This document shows positions 1 to 7,907 of a stretch of 64,000 nucleotides of DNA, in pieces. Each line of letters starts with the position of its first letter. The stretch's first letter is position 1. The DNA comes from Bacteroidota bacterium. GTDB lineage: Bacteria; Bacteroidota; Bacteroidia; Chitinophagales; Chitinophagaceae. The notes under the pieces are model-generated. The model did not search any database. It was not told where the DNA came from and was given only the letters and a program-made list of their open reading frames with translations. The position numbers and the translations under genes were made by a program. The stretch is from positions 806,001-870,000 of the forward strand of contig JAIUNV010000002.1 of the NCBI GenBank assembly GCA_020161435.1. Direction: 5' to 3'.

Positions 1-682
1 TGTCGTAAGCCAAATCCACCACCACATCGGTGTTGTTGGGATAGCTACGCACACCCGTCACACGGCTTTTCATGGGGTTGAGGCCACCCAGATTGAAAAT
101 GGCCGTTGGCGGCAAACCCGGAGGATTCAACGGCTTCACCGGATCGAGTTTTTCGCCTACAAACAAACCATCGGCGGCAATGAGGTAACCGGTAGAATCT
201 TCACCGGCAATTTTTTCAGACAAGAAAACAGCTTCCTGTACATCCACATTGGCCGACTTGGTTACAGCATTGTTGGGGTCGTAAAAGAAGTTGGTGTTTT
301 GAGTTGCAAACTCGACTTTATCGTACACTTTGCGGATAGCAAAAATGAGGGTAGAGCGGTGCATGCTTTGGTTGAGGAACAAACTGGTGGGGCCGCTCAG
401 TGAAAAGCTCTGGTAAATGAATTCCTGACCGAGCTGGTCTTTGCGTACATACAATTGCGTGGTACCTGTGGCAGTATCCTGATACACGGTAAACAAGCCG
501 GCGTGTTTTTTACTCGACTTGATTTTGTCGGCAATAGAAAGTGGTTTGGGAGCAGCCTTTTTAGCGGTGTCTGCCGCTGCGGCCGGAGGGGCAACTACGG
601 CCGTTTTATCATTGCGCTGTGCCATGCTAGTCATGCTCAGCAACAATGCTGCCGGTAGCAACCATTGTGTTGTAGATCTCAT
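1..682 (-). CDS. Exported zinc-metalloprotease-like protein (DUF5118/DUF5117 type), N-terminal part
   Basis: Only the first 227 codons are present; the gene continues past the left edge. The ATG opens a signal peptide (about residues 1-21, ending SMA before Gln), then an Ala/Pro/Lys-rich linker to about residue 45. From there the phrases GLFTVYQDTATG and LGQEFIYQS resemble the N-terminal region of the large Bacteroidota proteases annotated as zinc-dependent metalloprotease with DUF5118 and DUF5117 domains. In that family the HExxH zinc site lies several hundred residues further on, so it is outside the window and catalytic competence cannot be judged. It is transcribed away from the B12-binding gene to its right. 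The family call is by recognition and moderately sure; that it is an exported protein is clear. Confidence 0.7.
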   Translation of the reverse strand, partial: MRSTTQWLLPAALLLSMTSMAQRNDKTAVVAPPAAAADTAKKAAPKPLSIADKIKSSKKHAGLFTVYQDTATGTTQLYVRKDQLGQEFIYQSFSLSGPTSLFLNQSMHRSTLIFAIRKVYDKVEFATQNTNFFYDPNNAVTKSANVDVQEAVFLSEKIAGEDSTGYLIAADGLFVGEKLDPVKPLNPPGLPPTAIFNLGGLNPMKSRVTGVRSYPNNTDVVVDLAYD

Positions 683-849
683 AGAGGAATATTTAATTGG
701 TGGACAAATTGCTACAAAATCGGTATTCCCCGGGCAAAATCGGTTAAAAGGTAAAATAGCTGGACAGTAGCCGCATTTCAGCGATGACCATTTGTGGTGA
801 AAGCAATGAAGCAGCGGGTAAATGCAATGGCGGAAAGCAGTTGGCCTCC

Positions 850-857
850 TACCTTTG
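850..857 (+). promoter_or_regulatory. -7 promoter element for the B12-binding protein gene
   Basis: TACCTTTG matches the Bacteroidota -7 consensus TAnnTTTG exactly and lies 78 bases before the ATG of the downstream gene. No convincing -33 TTTG is found at the usual 19-21 base spacing, so this is a candidate only. The rest of the 253-base gap between the two divergent genes shows nothing else I recognise. Confidence 0.35.
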
Positions 858-935
858 TGCAGCTTTGTAACAACAGCACACAACGATTGCAACCTGCTGA
901 GTGAGCATGTTGCTGCTGCATAAAAACTGTACATC

Positions 936-1343
936 ATGAACAGACCAATACGGGTACTGGTAGCCAAAGTAGGATTAGACGGCCACGACAGAGGAGCGAA
1001 AATTATTGCCACTGCCCTGCGGGATGCCGGCATGGAAGTGATTTATACCGGCCTGCGCCAAACGCCTGAGATGGTGGTAAACGCTGCATTGCAAGAAGAC
1101 GTGGATGCCATTGGTGTGAGCATTTTGAGCGGTGCTCACATGACCGTTTTTCCCCGCATCAAAAGCCTGATGGATGAAAAAGGCATGCACGATGTACTGC
1201 TTACCGGCGGCGGCATCATTCCTGATGACGATAGCAAAACCCTGCAAGACATGGGTGTTGGCAAACTCTTTCAGCCCGGCACCAATACACATGATATTGC
1301 CGATTTCATTTTGGCATGGGTGAAGGAGCATCGGAGTTTTTAG
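936..1343 (+). CDS. Stand-alone cobalamin-binding subunit of an acyl-CoA mutase (methylmalonyl-CoA mutase C-terminal domain type)
   Basis: A 135-residue protein that is entirely a B12-binding domain. It shows the signature DGHDRG (DxHxxG, the His that coordinates cobalt from below), the SILSG segment and the TGGGIIPD glycine loop, spanning residues 8-130. In methylmalonyl-CoA mutase this domain is fused behind the TIM barrel; here it is separate, as in two-subunit acyl-CoA mutases such as 2-hydroxyisobutyryl-CoA mutase or archaeal methylmalonyl-CoA mutase. It would hold adenosylcobalamin for radical carbon-skeleton rearrangement. No large subunit is in the window, so the substrate is undetermined. 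It begins with ATG, stands alone on its strand, and its stop codon runs into a short tandem-repeat patch. Confidence 0.9.
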   Translation: MNRPIRVLVAKVGLDGHDRGAKIIATALRDAGMEVIYTGLRQTPEMVVNAALQEDVDAIGVSILSGAHMTVFPRIKSLMDEKGMHDVLLTGGGIIPDDDSKTLQDMGVGKLFQPGTNTHDIADFILAWVKEHRSF

Positions 1344-1382
1344 AGAAGACCGAAAGTCGGGAAGACGGGAAGTCCGAAAGAA
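1343..1382. repeat. Degenerate 8-bp tandem repeat (about 5 units)
   Basis: Reading from the last base of the stop codon in steps of eight gives GAGAAGAC, CGAAAGTC, GGGAAGAC, GGGAAGTC and CGAAAGAA, i.e. consensus GGGAAGNC with a few changes. It lies in the 51-base gap between the B12-binding gene and the convergent SafE-like gene and contains no ORF. It belongs to the set of short-word intergenic arrays described in the findings. Confidence 0.6.
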
Positions 1383-1394
1383 AGAATAATCTCT

Positions 1395-2120
1395 TTATTC
1401 GTGGCAAGGAATTGTTTCGGCGCCTCTGCTGGCGGCGGGCAGTCCGTCTAATGCTGGCGAAATGTATGGTATGCCCAAATCGAGCCCACGAAGAATAAGC
1501 AGAATGGCTACAATGCCGGTAAACACAGGCAGCCATTGCCGCATCTTACTGCGATACTTGGCACTCAACTGCGCAGCAAATAATAACAGGAACAACATAA
1601 GCGGTGCCGTGGCTATGCCAAACACCGACATAAATGCAGCAGCCGATACTACGCTACCGGTTGCTACTGCTGCACTCAATGCAACATACACCAATCCACA
1701 AGGCAACAAACCGTTGAGCATACCCAGCACAAAAGTGGCAGAGTAGGCCCGCTTACCCATCATGGCTCCCATGAGCGGCGATAGTTTGTTACCCATGTAA
1801 ATGGTAAGCTGATTACTGTGGAATATGGCGGGTTTGAAAATGGTCACAATCGCAAAAAACAACATGGCAACGCCCAGCACCAAACTCAGTGCCTGCTGCC
1901 ATCCGGCCAGCACCAGTTGCTGGCCAACAATACCAAACAAAGCACCCAATGCCGCGTAGGTAAATGTTTTGCCGCCGAAGTAGGCAAGTATGCCCATACC
2001 TCTACCCCATCCATTGGCCGAAGCAAACGGCAGCGATAAAGCAATAGGACCGCACATGCCTACACAATGCAGGCTACCGGCCAGTCCTAAAACCAAAGCG
2101 CTGAGGTACAAGGCATCCAT
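1395..2120 (-). CDS. SafE/DsbD-like membrane protein of the cbb3 oxidase cluster
   Basis: A 241-residue integral membrane protein with about six hydrophobic segments and the paired motifs GSLHCVGMCGP near the N-terminus and LPCG at about residue 140, typical of the family annotated as sulfite exporter TauE/SafE or cytochrome biogenesis DsbD_2. It is the last gene of the cbb3 operon, 11 bases behind ccoH. In proteobacteria and Bacteroidota this family member commonly accompanies ccoG/ccoH and is thought to help copper delivery or thiol chemistry in oxidase assembly; that role is inferred from context. The ATG two codons inside the longest frame is preferred over a TTG. The conserved Cys pairs could carry redox or copper-binding function. 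Confidence 0.85.
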   Translation of the reverse strand: MDALYLSALVLGLAGSLHCVGMCGPIALSLPFASANGWGRGMGILAYFGGKTFTYAALGALFGIVGQQLVLAGWQQALSLVLGVAMLFFAIVTIFKPAIFHSNQLTIYMGNKLSPLMGAMMGKRAYSATFVLGMLNGLLPCGLVYVALSAAVATGSVVSAAAFMSVFGIATAPLMLFLLLFAAQLSAKYRSKMRQWLPVFTGIVAILLILRGLDLGIPYISPALDGLPAASRGAETIPCHE

Positions 2121-2131
2121 GTTCAAAAAGA

Positions 2132-2569
2132 TTATGGTGCGTAATAAATTACCTCGTTGTAATACGGCTTACCTGCGTACTGATATCTAGCTTTCACCGT
2201 GTACTTACCAGTCTTCAATTGATTGGCAGGAATGTTCACTAATCCATCGCCTTTTACAGGCACTTTAAAATCGTAGCTGGCATTGTCGGGGCGGTAAAAA
2301 TGTAATTCACCTTCACCTTCTACAGCAGCCACCGGCAATTGCACGGCTACACCATTATCAGTTGCAGCTATGGTCATGGCTTTGCCCAATTGATTGGCGT
2401 TGTTTTTGCCATCAATCACTTGCTGGTATTTCAGTTCTTGTGCGTAGTAATCGGTAGATACCAGATCGTAATTCTGGCGGGTACACAGGTAAACCATGCC
2501 GAGCATGAATACCACAAATCCTGTGTACACCAAAAATATTTTGGTTCCCCAGTTCCATTTGATGGTCAT
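2132..2569 (-). CDS. ccoH: FixH/CcoH family cbb3 oxidase assembly protein
   Basis: A 145-residue protein with one N-terminal membrane anchor (about residues 9-30, ending in a YLCTRQNYDLV segment) followed by a periplasmic beta-rich domain with LHFYRPDNASYDFKVP and the C-terminal GKYTVKARYQYAGKPYYNE phrases typical of FixH. CcoH helps assemble or stabilise the cbb3 oxidase complex in the membrane. It sits 12 bases downstream of ccoG and 11 bases before the SafE-like gene, so all are probably one transcript. The family is poorly conserved, but motif and position together make the call firm. Confidence 0.88.
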   Translation of the reverse strand: MTIKWNWGTKIFLVYTGFVVFMLGMVYLCTRQNYDLVSTDYYAQELKYQQVIDGKNNANQLGKAMTIAATDNGVAVQLPVAAVEGEGELHFYRPDNASYDFKVPVKGDGLVNIPANQLKTGKYTVKARYQYAGKPYYNEVIYYAP

Positions 2570-2581
2570 AGGCTTGATGTT

Positions 2582-3994
2582 TTATTCAGTGTATCCCAGG
2601 AAGCTGGTCTTCACTGTTCTGATTCGTTTTCCGTCTTTATACACACCAATTTTTACATCAGTGTCGCGGCGTTTAATGGCCGACTTGGGCAGCACCAAAA
2701 AGAACGTGCTTTCCGCTTGTCCTTCTGCCGGTGTATGGAGCTGATGGCCACCTACCAGTTTGATGACGCCGGGCAGTTCTTCCACCTTTAATACCACGTC
2801 AATATCTTTCACGGTTTTGTTCACCATGTTCAGGTGGTACAAATTACTCAAACTATCTTTTCCTACCTCCTGAAAGAGTTGGCCACGGGCCCGTAGCAAT
2901 GTTACGTCCACATCGTTGCGGGTAAGCAAGAGCGTTGTTAAACCTGCCAACAGCAATACCAGCACCACCGAGTAAAACTTCATGCGGCCTGTAAACTTGA
3001 ATGGCTGATTATCGGCCAGCTGTGCTTCGCTGGCGTAGCGTATTAATCCTCTGGGCGACCCCACTTTATCCATCACATTATCGCAGGCATCAATACAAGC
3101 GGTACAGTTGATACATTCCAATTGCGTGCCATTTCTGATATCAATACCAGTGGGGCAAACCACCACGCATTGCTTACAATCAATACAATCGCCAAGTTTA
3201 TTTTCTTCCGTACGACGGCCTTTGCCACGAGGTTCACCACGGTTGTAATCGTATGCAACAATCATAGAGTTATGATCGAGCAACACACTTTGCAATCGGC
3301 CATACGGGCAAATAACGGTACAGATAATTTCACGGGCAAAAGCATACACGCCATAAAAAGCAAGGGTAAAAATGACGAGGGCAATAAATCCGCCAACATG
3401 TTGTGTTACCGGCTCCTGAATGATTTTGAATAAATCCTCAACACCAATTATGTAAGCCAGAAATGTATTCGCAATTAAAAAAGAGAAAGCAAAAAACAGA
3501 AAATGCTTTAGTGTTTTGCGAACAATTTTATTACCATTCCAGGGGCCATTATTCAGTTTGCGTTGTTCATTAGGATTGCCTTCAACCATCCACTCCATTC
3601 TACGGAAAATCATTTCCATGAAAATAGTTTGCGGGCAAGCCCAACCGCAAAAAACCCGGCCATAGATCATGGTAAACAGGTAAATAAAAATTACCATGGT
3701 TACCATGCCTACGCCAAAGATGAAAAAATCCTGAGGCCAAAAAATCATACCGAAAATCGAGAACTTCCCTTCAACCAAATTTATCTGTAGCGCAGGATTA
3801 CCATTTATTTTTATAAAAGGCAAAGCAAAAAACAGCACCACATACAGCACACTCAGCACGGTACGGCGGGTGTACCATTTTCCTTTTGGCTGCCATGCAT
3901 AAATCCAATTCCGTTTTCCGTCCTTGGTTACAGATGGCATCCTGTCGCGAAACGACTCTTCTAACTGCTCAACGGTTGATTTTTCTGTACTCAT
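2582..3994 (-). CDS. ccoG: Cytochrome c oxidase accessory protein CcoG (polyferredoxin-like membrane protein)
   Basis: 470 residues. Several membrane segments occupy residues 40-350, a conserved GWACPQTIFMEMIFRRME motif lies in the first half, and two 4Fe-4S binding sites are visible around residues 265-305 (CIDCKQCVVVCP and CINCTACIDAC). The C-terminal 110 residues form a periplasmic Ig-like domain, as in other CcoG/FixG proteins. CcoG is known to act in copper reduction/delivery during cbb3 maturation. It lies 42 bases downstream of ccoP and is followed closely by ccoH. Length and motif order match the family; no anomalies seen. Confidence 0.96.
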   Translation of the reverse strand: MSTEKSTVEQLEESFRDRMPSVTKDGKRNWIYAWQPKGKWYTRRTVLSVLYVVLFFALPFIKINGNPALQINLVEGKFSIFGMIFWPQDFFIFGVGMVTMVIFIYLFTMIYGRVFCGWACPQTIFMEMIFRRMEWMVEGNPNEQRKLNNGPWNGNKIVRKTLKHFLFFAFSFLIANTFLAYIIGVEDLFKIIQEPVTQHVGGFIALVIFTLAFYGVYAFAREIICTVICPYGRLQSVLLDHNSMIVAYDYNRGEPRGKGRRTEENKLGDCIDCKQCVVVCPTGIDIRNGTQLECINCTACIDACDNVMDKVGSPRGLIRYASEAQLADNQPFKFTGRMKFYSVVLVLLLAGLTTLLLTRNDVDVTLLRARGQLFQEVGKDSLSNLYHLNMVNKTVKDIDVVLKVEELPGVIKLVGGHQLHTPAEGQAESTFFLVLPKSAIKRRDTDVKIGVYKDGKRIRTVKTSFLGYTE

Positions 3995-4036
3995 AATCTG
4001 GTATGAATGCCGGCTTGAGGCATTCGTGTGTCAAAG

Positions 4037-5215
4037 CTATTTAGCAGGAGCTGCGGCAGCCGTGCTATCAGTCACACTGGTTGCACCAGCGGCCTGATTT
4101 TCATCATATAATTCTCCTTGAGGCTCTTTGGCATTGGGCGGGTTGGTGCCTTTAAGTGATTTTACATAACTGGCCAGCTGTGCCATTTGCATGGGAGAAA
4201 AATCTTCTTTCCAACTACGCATGCCTTTTTCTACCCAACCATATTTAATACTCTTAAATACATCTTTAATATCGCCACCATGTATCCAGTAATTATCGGT
4301 AAGGTTTGGCCCAACAGCATTGCCTTCACCGGCGGTGCCGTGGCAGGCTATACAGTTTGCAGCAAACAAAGATTTACCGGAAGCTATGGCACCTGCATCC
4401 AGCATCACCACTGAGTTTTCATCTACGTTGCTCGATGTTTTTGCCAGGTATGCTGCCTTCTCTTCTTCGGCTTGCTTCATGGCTATTTGCAGTTCTTCAA
4501 TTTGCAAAGGCGCAGTGTGAGAAACATGATAACGATACAGATACACAACGGAGAACAAAATGGTGAGTGCAAAAGCGGCAATCCACCATGGTGGAAGTTT
4601 ATTGTCCAGTTCGCTAATACCATCATAATCATGGCTCAGGTCAATGGCTGCTTCTTCTTCAATCTTAGCCGATTTATTGATTTTGTCCCACCAGCTTACT
4701 TTGGGTGCTGCTACTGCATCAACTGTTGCTGCTGTTACTTTTTTCGATTCAATACCAACAAGAAATTTCAACTGATACACCAATACCACCAGAATGATAA
4801 TTTCTACTGCTATAACCGACACCATCATGTAAAAGGTGAAGGGCGACAAACCGTTGATGCTATTGTCTACTGCAGGTGCAGCTGTAGCAGCAGCATCGGC
4901 TGCGGCTTGAGCATTGCCCGTGATGGAAGCCAGCAAACCGGCACCCAGCAACAGTATAACGGTAGCTGCATTGCCGCTGTTTTTTTCGGCACGGGCTTTC
5001 CGCAGTTTTGTTCTGAATAAATCGGCGGCATTATTTACCACATTGCCCAGCAGGGCTATGGCTAATGCCAGCATCACCATTATCAGTACCATCACCTGTG
5101 CCAGCGGATTGCTGAGGGTGCTGGGTTCTTTGGGTTGCGCTTCTGCTACCTGCGCCAGCAGCAGCATTCCGCCAAACATGGCGAGCCATTTATAATTGAA
5201 TGTTTTAAGCCTCAT
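4037..5215 (-). CDS. ccoP: cbb3-type cytochrome c oxidase subunit III, single c-heme type
   Basis: 392 residues: signal-like segment 1-26, hydrophobic helices near 38-60, 85-105 and 125-150, the CcoP N-terminal signature with LDNKLPPWW and a membrane anchor at about 205-230, then one cytochrome c domain with CIACH at residues 288-292 and a distal Met in the WKEDFSPMQM region. Proteobacterial CcoP carries two c-hemes; only one CxxCH is present here, as I recall for Bacteroidota versions. The tail after residue 360 is Ala/Pro/Asp rich and low complexity. It accepts electrons from soluble or membrane cytochromes and passes them to CcoO/CcoN. It lies between ccoQ and ccoG in the operon. Confidence 0.94.
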   Translation of the reverse strand: MRLKTFNYKWLAMFGGMLLLAQVAEAQPKEPSTLSNPLAQVMVLIMVMLALAIALLGNVVNNAADLFRTKLRKARAEKNSGNAATVILLLGAGLLASITGNAQAAADAAATAAPAVDNSINGLSPFTFYMMVSVIAVEIIILVVLVYQLKFLVGIESKKVTAATVDAVAAPKVSWWDKINKSAKIEEEAAIDLSHDYDGISELDNKLPPWWIAAFALTILFSVVYLYRYHVSHTAPLQIEELQIAMKQAEEEKAAYLAKTSSNVDENSVVMLDAGAIASGKSLFAANCIACHGTAGEGNAVGPNLTDNYWIHGGDIKDVFKSIKYGWVEKGMRSWKEDFSPMQMAQLASYVKSLKGTNPPNAKEPQGELYDENQAAGATSVTDSTAAAAPAK

Positions 5216-5244
5216 ATACTAAAGTATTCGATGGGTGAATGATG

Positions 5245-5406
5245 TTAGTTATCTAATGGCAGTTTACTTTTTTGCTGCCAGCTTTTTTTATCGGCTCCGT
5301 ACACATAAAATGCAACGCCAATAAAAAAGGTTACAAACAACAGCAAACCGATTAAAGGGTAAATAGACACACCGGTTATGCTCTGCAGATAATTGATAAA
5401 TTTCAT
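5245..5406 (-). CDS. ccoQ: CcoQ/FixQ-like small cbb3 oxidase subunit
   Basis: A 53-residue frame filling the gap between ccoNO and ccoP. It reads MKFINYLQSITG, a single hydrophobic segment (about residues 16-36, with PLIGLLLFVTFFIG), then a short charged tail with YGADKKSWQQKSKLPL. One membrane helix followed by a lysine-rich cytosolic tail, and position directly after the catalytic subunit, fit CcoQ, which stabilises the oxidase. The ATG is 6 bases from the ccoNO stop. Identification rests on size, topology and position; sequence similarity within this family is weak. Confidence 0.85.
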   Translation of the reverse strand: MKFINYLQSITGVSIYPLIGLLLFVTFFIGVAFYVYGADKKSWQQKSKLPLDN

Positions 5407-5412
5407 AACTGC

Positions 5413-7551
5413 TTATTTAATGACTACGGTTTCGTCTTTCACTTTAATGTCTTTACCCAAACGTTGCAAGTAAGCAATCAAAGCAACAATTTCCTTGTTG
5501 GGTGCTGTATTGATCTTATCCTTTTTCAAACCATCAGCTATTTGTGCAGCTTGCTTATTCAGGTCGGCTACCGCTATCTGATCGTATCCTGCAGGATATG
5601 GCACACCCAATGTTTGCATGGCCCTGATTTTGGCACCGGTTAAGGATGTATCCAAATCATCATCGAGCAACCAGGGATAATTCGGCATCAAACTACCAGG
5701 GCTCATCAGCGTTGGCTTCATCATGTGGTTGTAGTGCCAGCTATCAGGATACTTGCCACCAATGCGGTGCAAATCTGGGCCTGTTCTTTTACTACCCCAC
5801 TGAAATGGGTGATCGTACACAAACTCGCCGGCCTTGCTGTATTCGCCATAGCGGGCCACTTCATCGCGGAAGGGACGCACCATTTGTGAGTGACAGGTAT
5901 AGCAACCTTCACGAACATAGATGTCACGACCTTCCAACTCCAACGGAGTATATGGTTTTACCGAAGCAATGGTGGGTACGTTTGATTTAATGAGGAATGT
6001 AGGAATGAGTTCGAGCAAACCACCAATGGCTACTACTACGAGGCTCACAATCAGCATTTGTACAGGGCGACGCTCAATCCAGGAGTGCCAGAAACTGTAA
6101 CCGCCATGTGGTACAAAATTCTTTTCGAGTGCAGGTGCTTCGCCATATTCTGTAGGAACGAATTTGCCAGCAGCAATGGTTTTCCAAATGTTTACAACAA
6201 GCATAAGGAAACCAATGAAGTACAACGTACCACCTACGCCACGCAAAATGTACATGGGGCGAATGTTGGTTACCGTTTGCAGAAACTGATATTTCAAAGT
6301 GCCTTCTGGTGTAAACTCTTTCCACATCAAAGCCTGAGAGAAACCAGCCCAGTACATGGGGATGGCGTAGAGAATTATACCGAGGGTACCAATCCAGAAA
6401 TGTTGTGCAGCCATCTTCTTGCTATACAAAGGTGTATTCCACAAGCGGGGCACCAAAAAATACAGGGCACCAAAAGTGAGGAAGCCGTTCCAGCCCAACG
6501 CACCTACGTGTACGTGTGCAACAGTCCAGTCGGTAAAGTGCGAAATGGCGTTTACGTTTTTCAGGCTCAGCATTGGGCCTTCAAAAGTGCTCATACCATA
6601 GCAGGTAAGCGCCACTACAAAAAATTTCAGAATGGGTTCTTCACGTACTTTATCCCAGGCTCCACGCAAGGTCATCAAGCCATTGAGCATACCAGCCCAA
6701 GATGGGAAAATGAGCATAACACTAAACACGGTACCGAGGCTCTGTGCCCAATCGGGTAGCGAAGTATATAACAGGTGGTGCGGACCAGCCCAGATGTACA
6801 AGAAAATCAACGCCCAAAAGTGTATGATACTCCAACGGTAACTGTATACCGGGCGATTAGCCGCCTTTGGTACAAAGTAATACATCACACCAATGAAAGG
6901 CGTGGTAAGGAAAAACGCTACCGCATTGTGACCATACCACCACTGCACCAGCGCATCTTGCACACCTGCATACCAGCTGTAACTTTTTAATGCACTAAAA
7001 GGCAGTTCGAAAGAGTTGACAATATGCAACATGGCCACAGTAACCCAGGTGGCTATCCAAAACCAAACAGCTACATACATGTGCCGTTCACGACGCTGAA
7101 TAATGGTCATGAACATATTAATACCAAACACCACCCAAACAAGTGTAATGGCAATGTCGATGGGCCATTCCAGTTCGGCGTATTCTTTACCCGAAGTGTA
7201 GCCTGCCAGCAGTGTAACCGCAGCAGCTACAATAATGGCCTGCCAGCCCCAAAAGTGTATCCAGCCTAGCTTAGGGCTATACATGGATGCCTTCATCAAC
7301 CGTGGCAATGCATAATAAATGGTCATGTAAATGGCGTTACCTACAAATGCGAAAATCACCGCATTGGTGTGTACCGGCCTTACCCTGCCAAATGTGGTGT
7401 AAGCCATGTCGAAGTTGAGTGCAGGAAATGCAATTTGGAATGCAATGAGCAATCCAACGAGCATACCCACCAATCCCCAGATAATGGTTGCGTAGGCAAA
7501 GGCTTTTACAAGCCTGTTGTCATAAGCGAATCTCTCAAGTGGTTGTTGCAT
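5413..7551 (-). CDS. ccoNO: cbb3-type cytochrome c oxidase, subunits I and II fused (CcoN-CcoO)
   Basis: 712 residues. Residues 1 to about 480 are the twelve-helix CcoN with the heme/CuB histidine motifs PVHTNAVIF, WWYGHNAVAF and TVAHVHVGALGW. After a membrane anchor near 500-525 the CcoO part follows with one c-heme site, CYTCH, at about 550-554 and the conserved SQMVRPFRDEVARYG and GPDLHRIGGKY segments. It is the catalytic core reducing O2 to water with proton pumping. The fusion is in frame with no stop between the parts and is known in Bacteroidota and some other phyla. It lies 11 bases downstream of ccoS and probably shares the FNR-like promoter before ccoS. Confidence 0.97.
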   Translation of the reverse strand: MQQPLERFAYDNRLVKAFAYATIIWGLVGMLVGLLIAFQIAFPALNFDMAYTTFGRVRPVHTNAVIFAFVGNAIYMTIYYALPRLMKASMYSPKLGWIHFWGWQAIIVAAAVTLLAGYTSGKEYAELEWPIDIAITLVWVVFGINMFMTIIQRRERHMYVAVWFWIATWVTVAMLHIVNSFELPFSALKSYSWYAGVQDALVQWWYGHNAVAFFLTTPFIGVMYYFVPKAANRPVYSYRWSIIHFWALIFLYIWAGPHHLLYTSLPDWAQSLGTVFSVMLIFPSWAGMLNGLMTLRGAWDKVREEPILKFFVVALTCYGMSTFEGPMLSLKNVNAISHFTDWTVAHVHVGALGWNGFLTFGALYFLVPRLWNTPLYSKKMAAQHFWIGTLGIILYAIPMYWAGFSQALMWKEFTPEGTLKYQFLQTVTNIRPMYILRGVGGTLYFIGFLMLVVNIWKTIAAGKFVPTEYGEAPALEKNFVPHGGYSFWHSWIERRPVQMLIVSLVVVAIGGLLELIPTFLIKSNVPTIASVKPYTPLELEGRDIYVREGCYTCHSQMVRPFRDEVARYGEYSKAGEFVYDHPFQWGSKRTGPDLHRIGGKYPDSWHYNHMMKPTLMSPGSLMPNYPWLLDDDLDTSLTGAKIRAMQTLGVPYPAGYDQIAVADLNKQAAQIADGLKKDKINTAPNKEIVALIAYLQRLGKDIKVKDETVVIK

Positions 7552-7562
7552 ATTTGATGTAA

Positions 7563-7718
7563 TTAGAGTTTTGTTGTTGGTTGATCGTCGTACAGCATAC
7601 GCATGGGTGGGCCGTAGCTGTCATCAAACTGACCGCTTTTGGCACTTACTAAAAAGGCTACCAGAAAACCACCTGCTACTAAAATGCTGGCTCCAAGGAG
7701 TATAAGTATTACTGCCAT
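7563..7718 (-). CDS. ccoS: CcoS, cbb3 oxidase maturation protein
   Basis: A 51-residue protein with a single hydrophobic helix (MAVILILLGASILVAGGF) and the FLVSAKSGQFDD and GPPMRMLYDD tail characteristic of CcoS, a small protein needed for heme or CuB insertion into cbb3 oxidase. A longer frame reaches 20 codons upstream, but CcoS proteins normally start within one to three residues of the hydrophobic helix and the upstream stretch would run through the -7 promoter element, so the internal ATG is chosen. First gene after the FNR-like promoter; ccoNO follows after 11 bases. Confidence 0.9.
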   Translation of the reverse strand: MAVILILLGASILVAGGFLVAFLVSAKSGQFDDSYGPPMRMLYDDQPTTKL

Positions 7719-7775
7719 CGCTATGCGGATTGATTTACGATTAAAGAGAGTGGTTGGTGGGCTATGGAACGGGGT

Positions 7776-7841
7776 CAAAACTATTTGGACACACTACGCT
7801 GTTGGATGATAGCACTCACTGTGTGCTATGATTTTTGTCAT
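7776..7841 (-). promoter_or_regulatory. FNR-type promoter of the ccoS-ccoNOQPGH operon
   Basis: On the minus strand there is an imperfect palindrome ATGACAAAAATCAT (7841-7828) with the TGA-N6-TCA core read by FNR/CRP proteins, followed by TAGTTTTG (7783-7776), an exact TAnnTTTG -7 element. Box centre to -7 centre is 55 bp, which would place the box near -61 to -62, a standard class I activator position. A very similar box with the same spacing precedes the hemerythrin-like gene near 11 kb. An FNR-type regulator is encoded in the same locus, so oxygen-responsive activation is the natural inference. Confidence 0.65.
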
Positions 7842-7907
7842 GTTTTAGTCACAACGTGCAATCGAGATACCTTCTCTTTCTCTTTTGCTTCAACAATATA
7901 GGTTACT

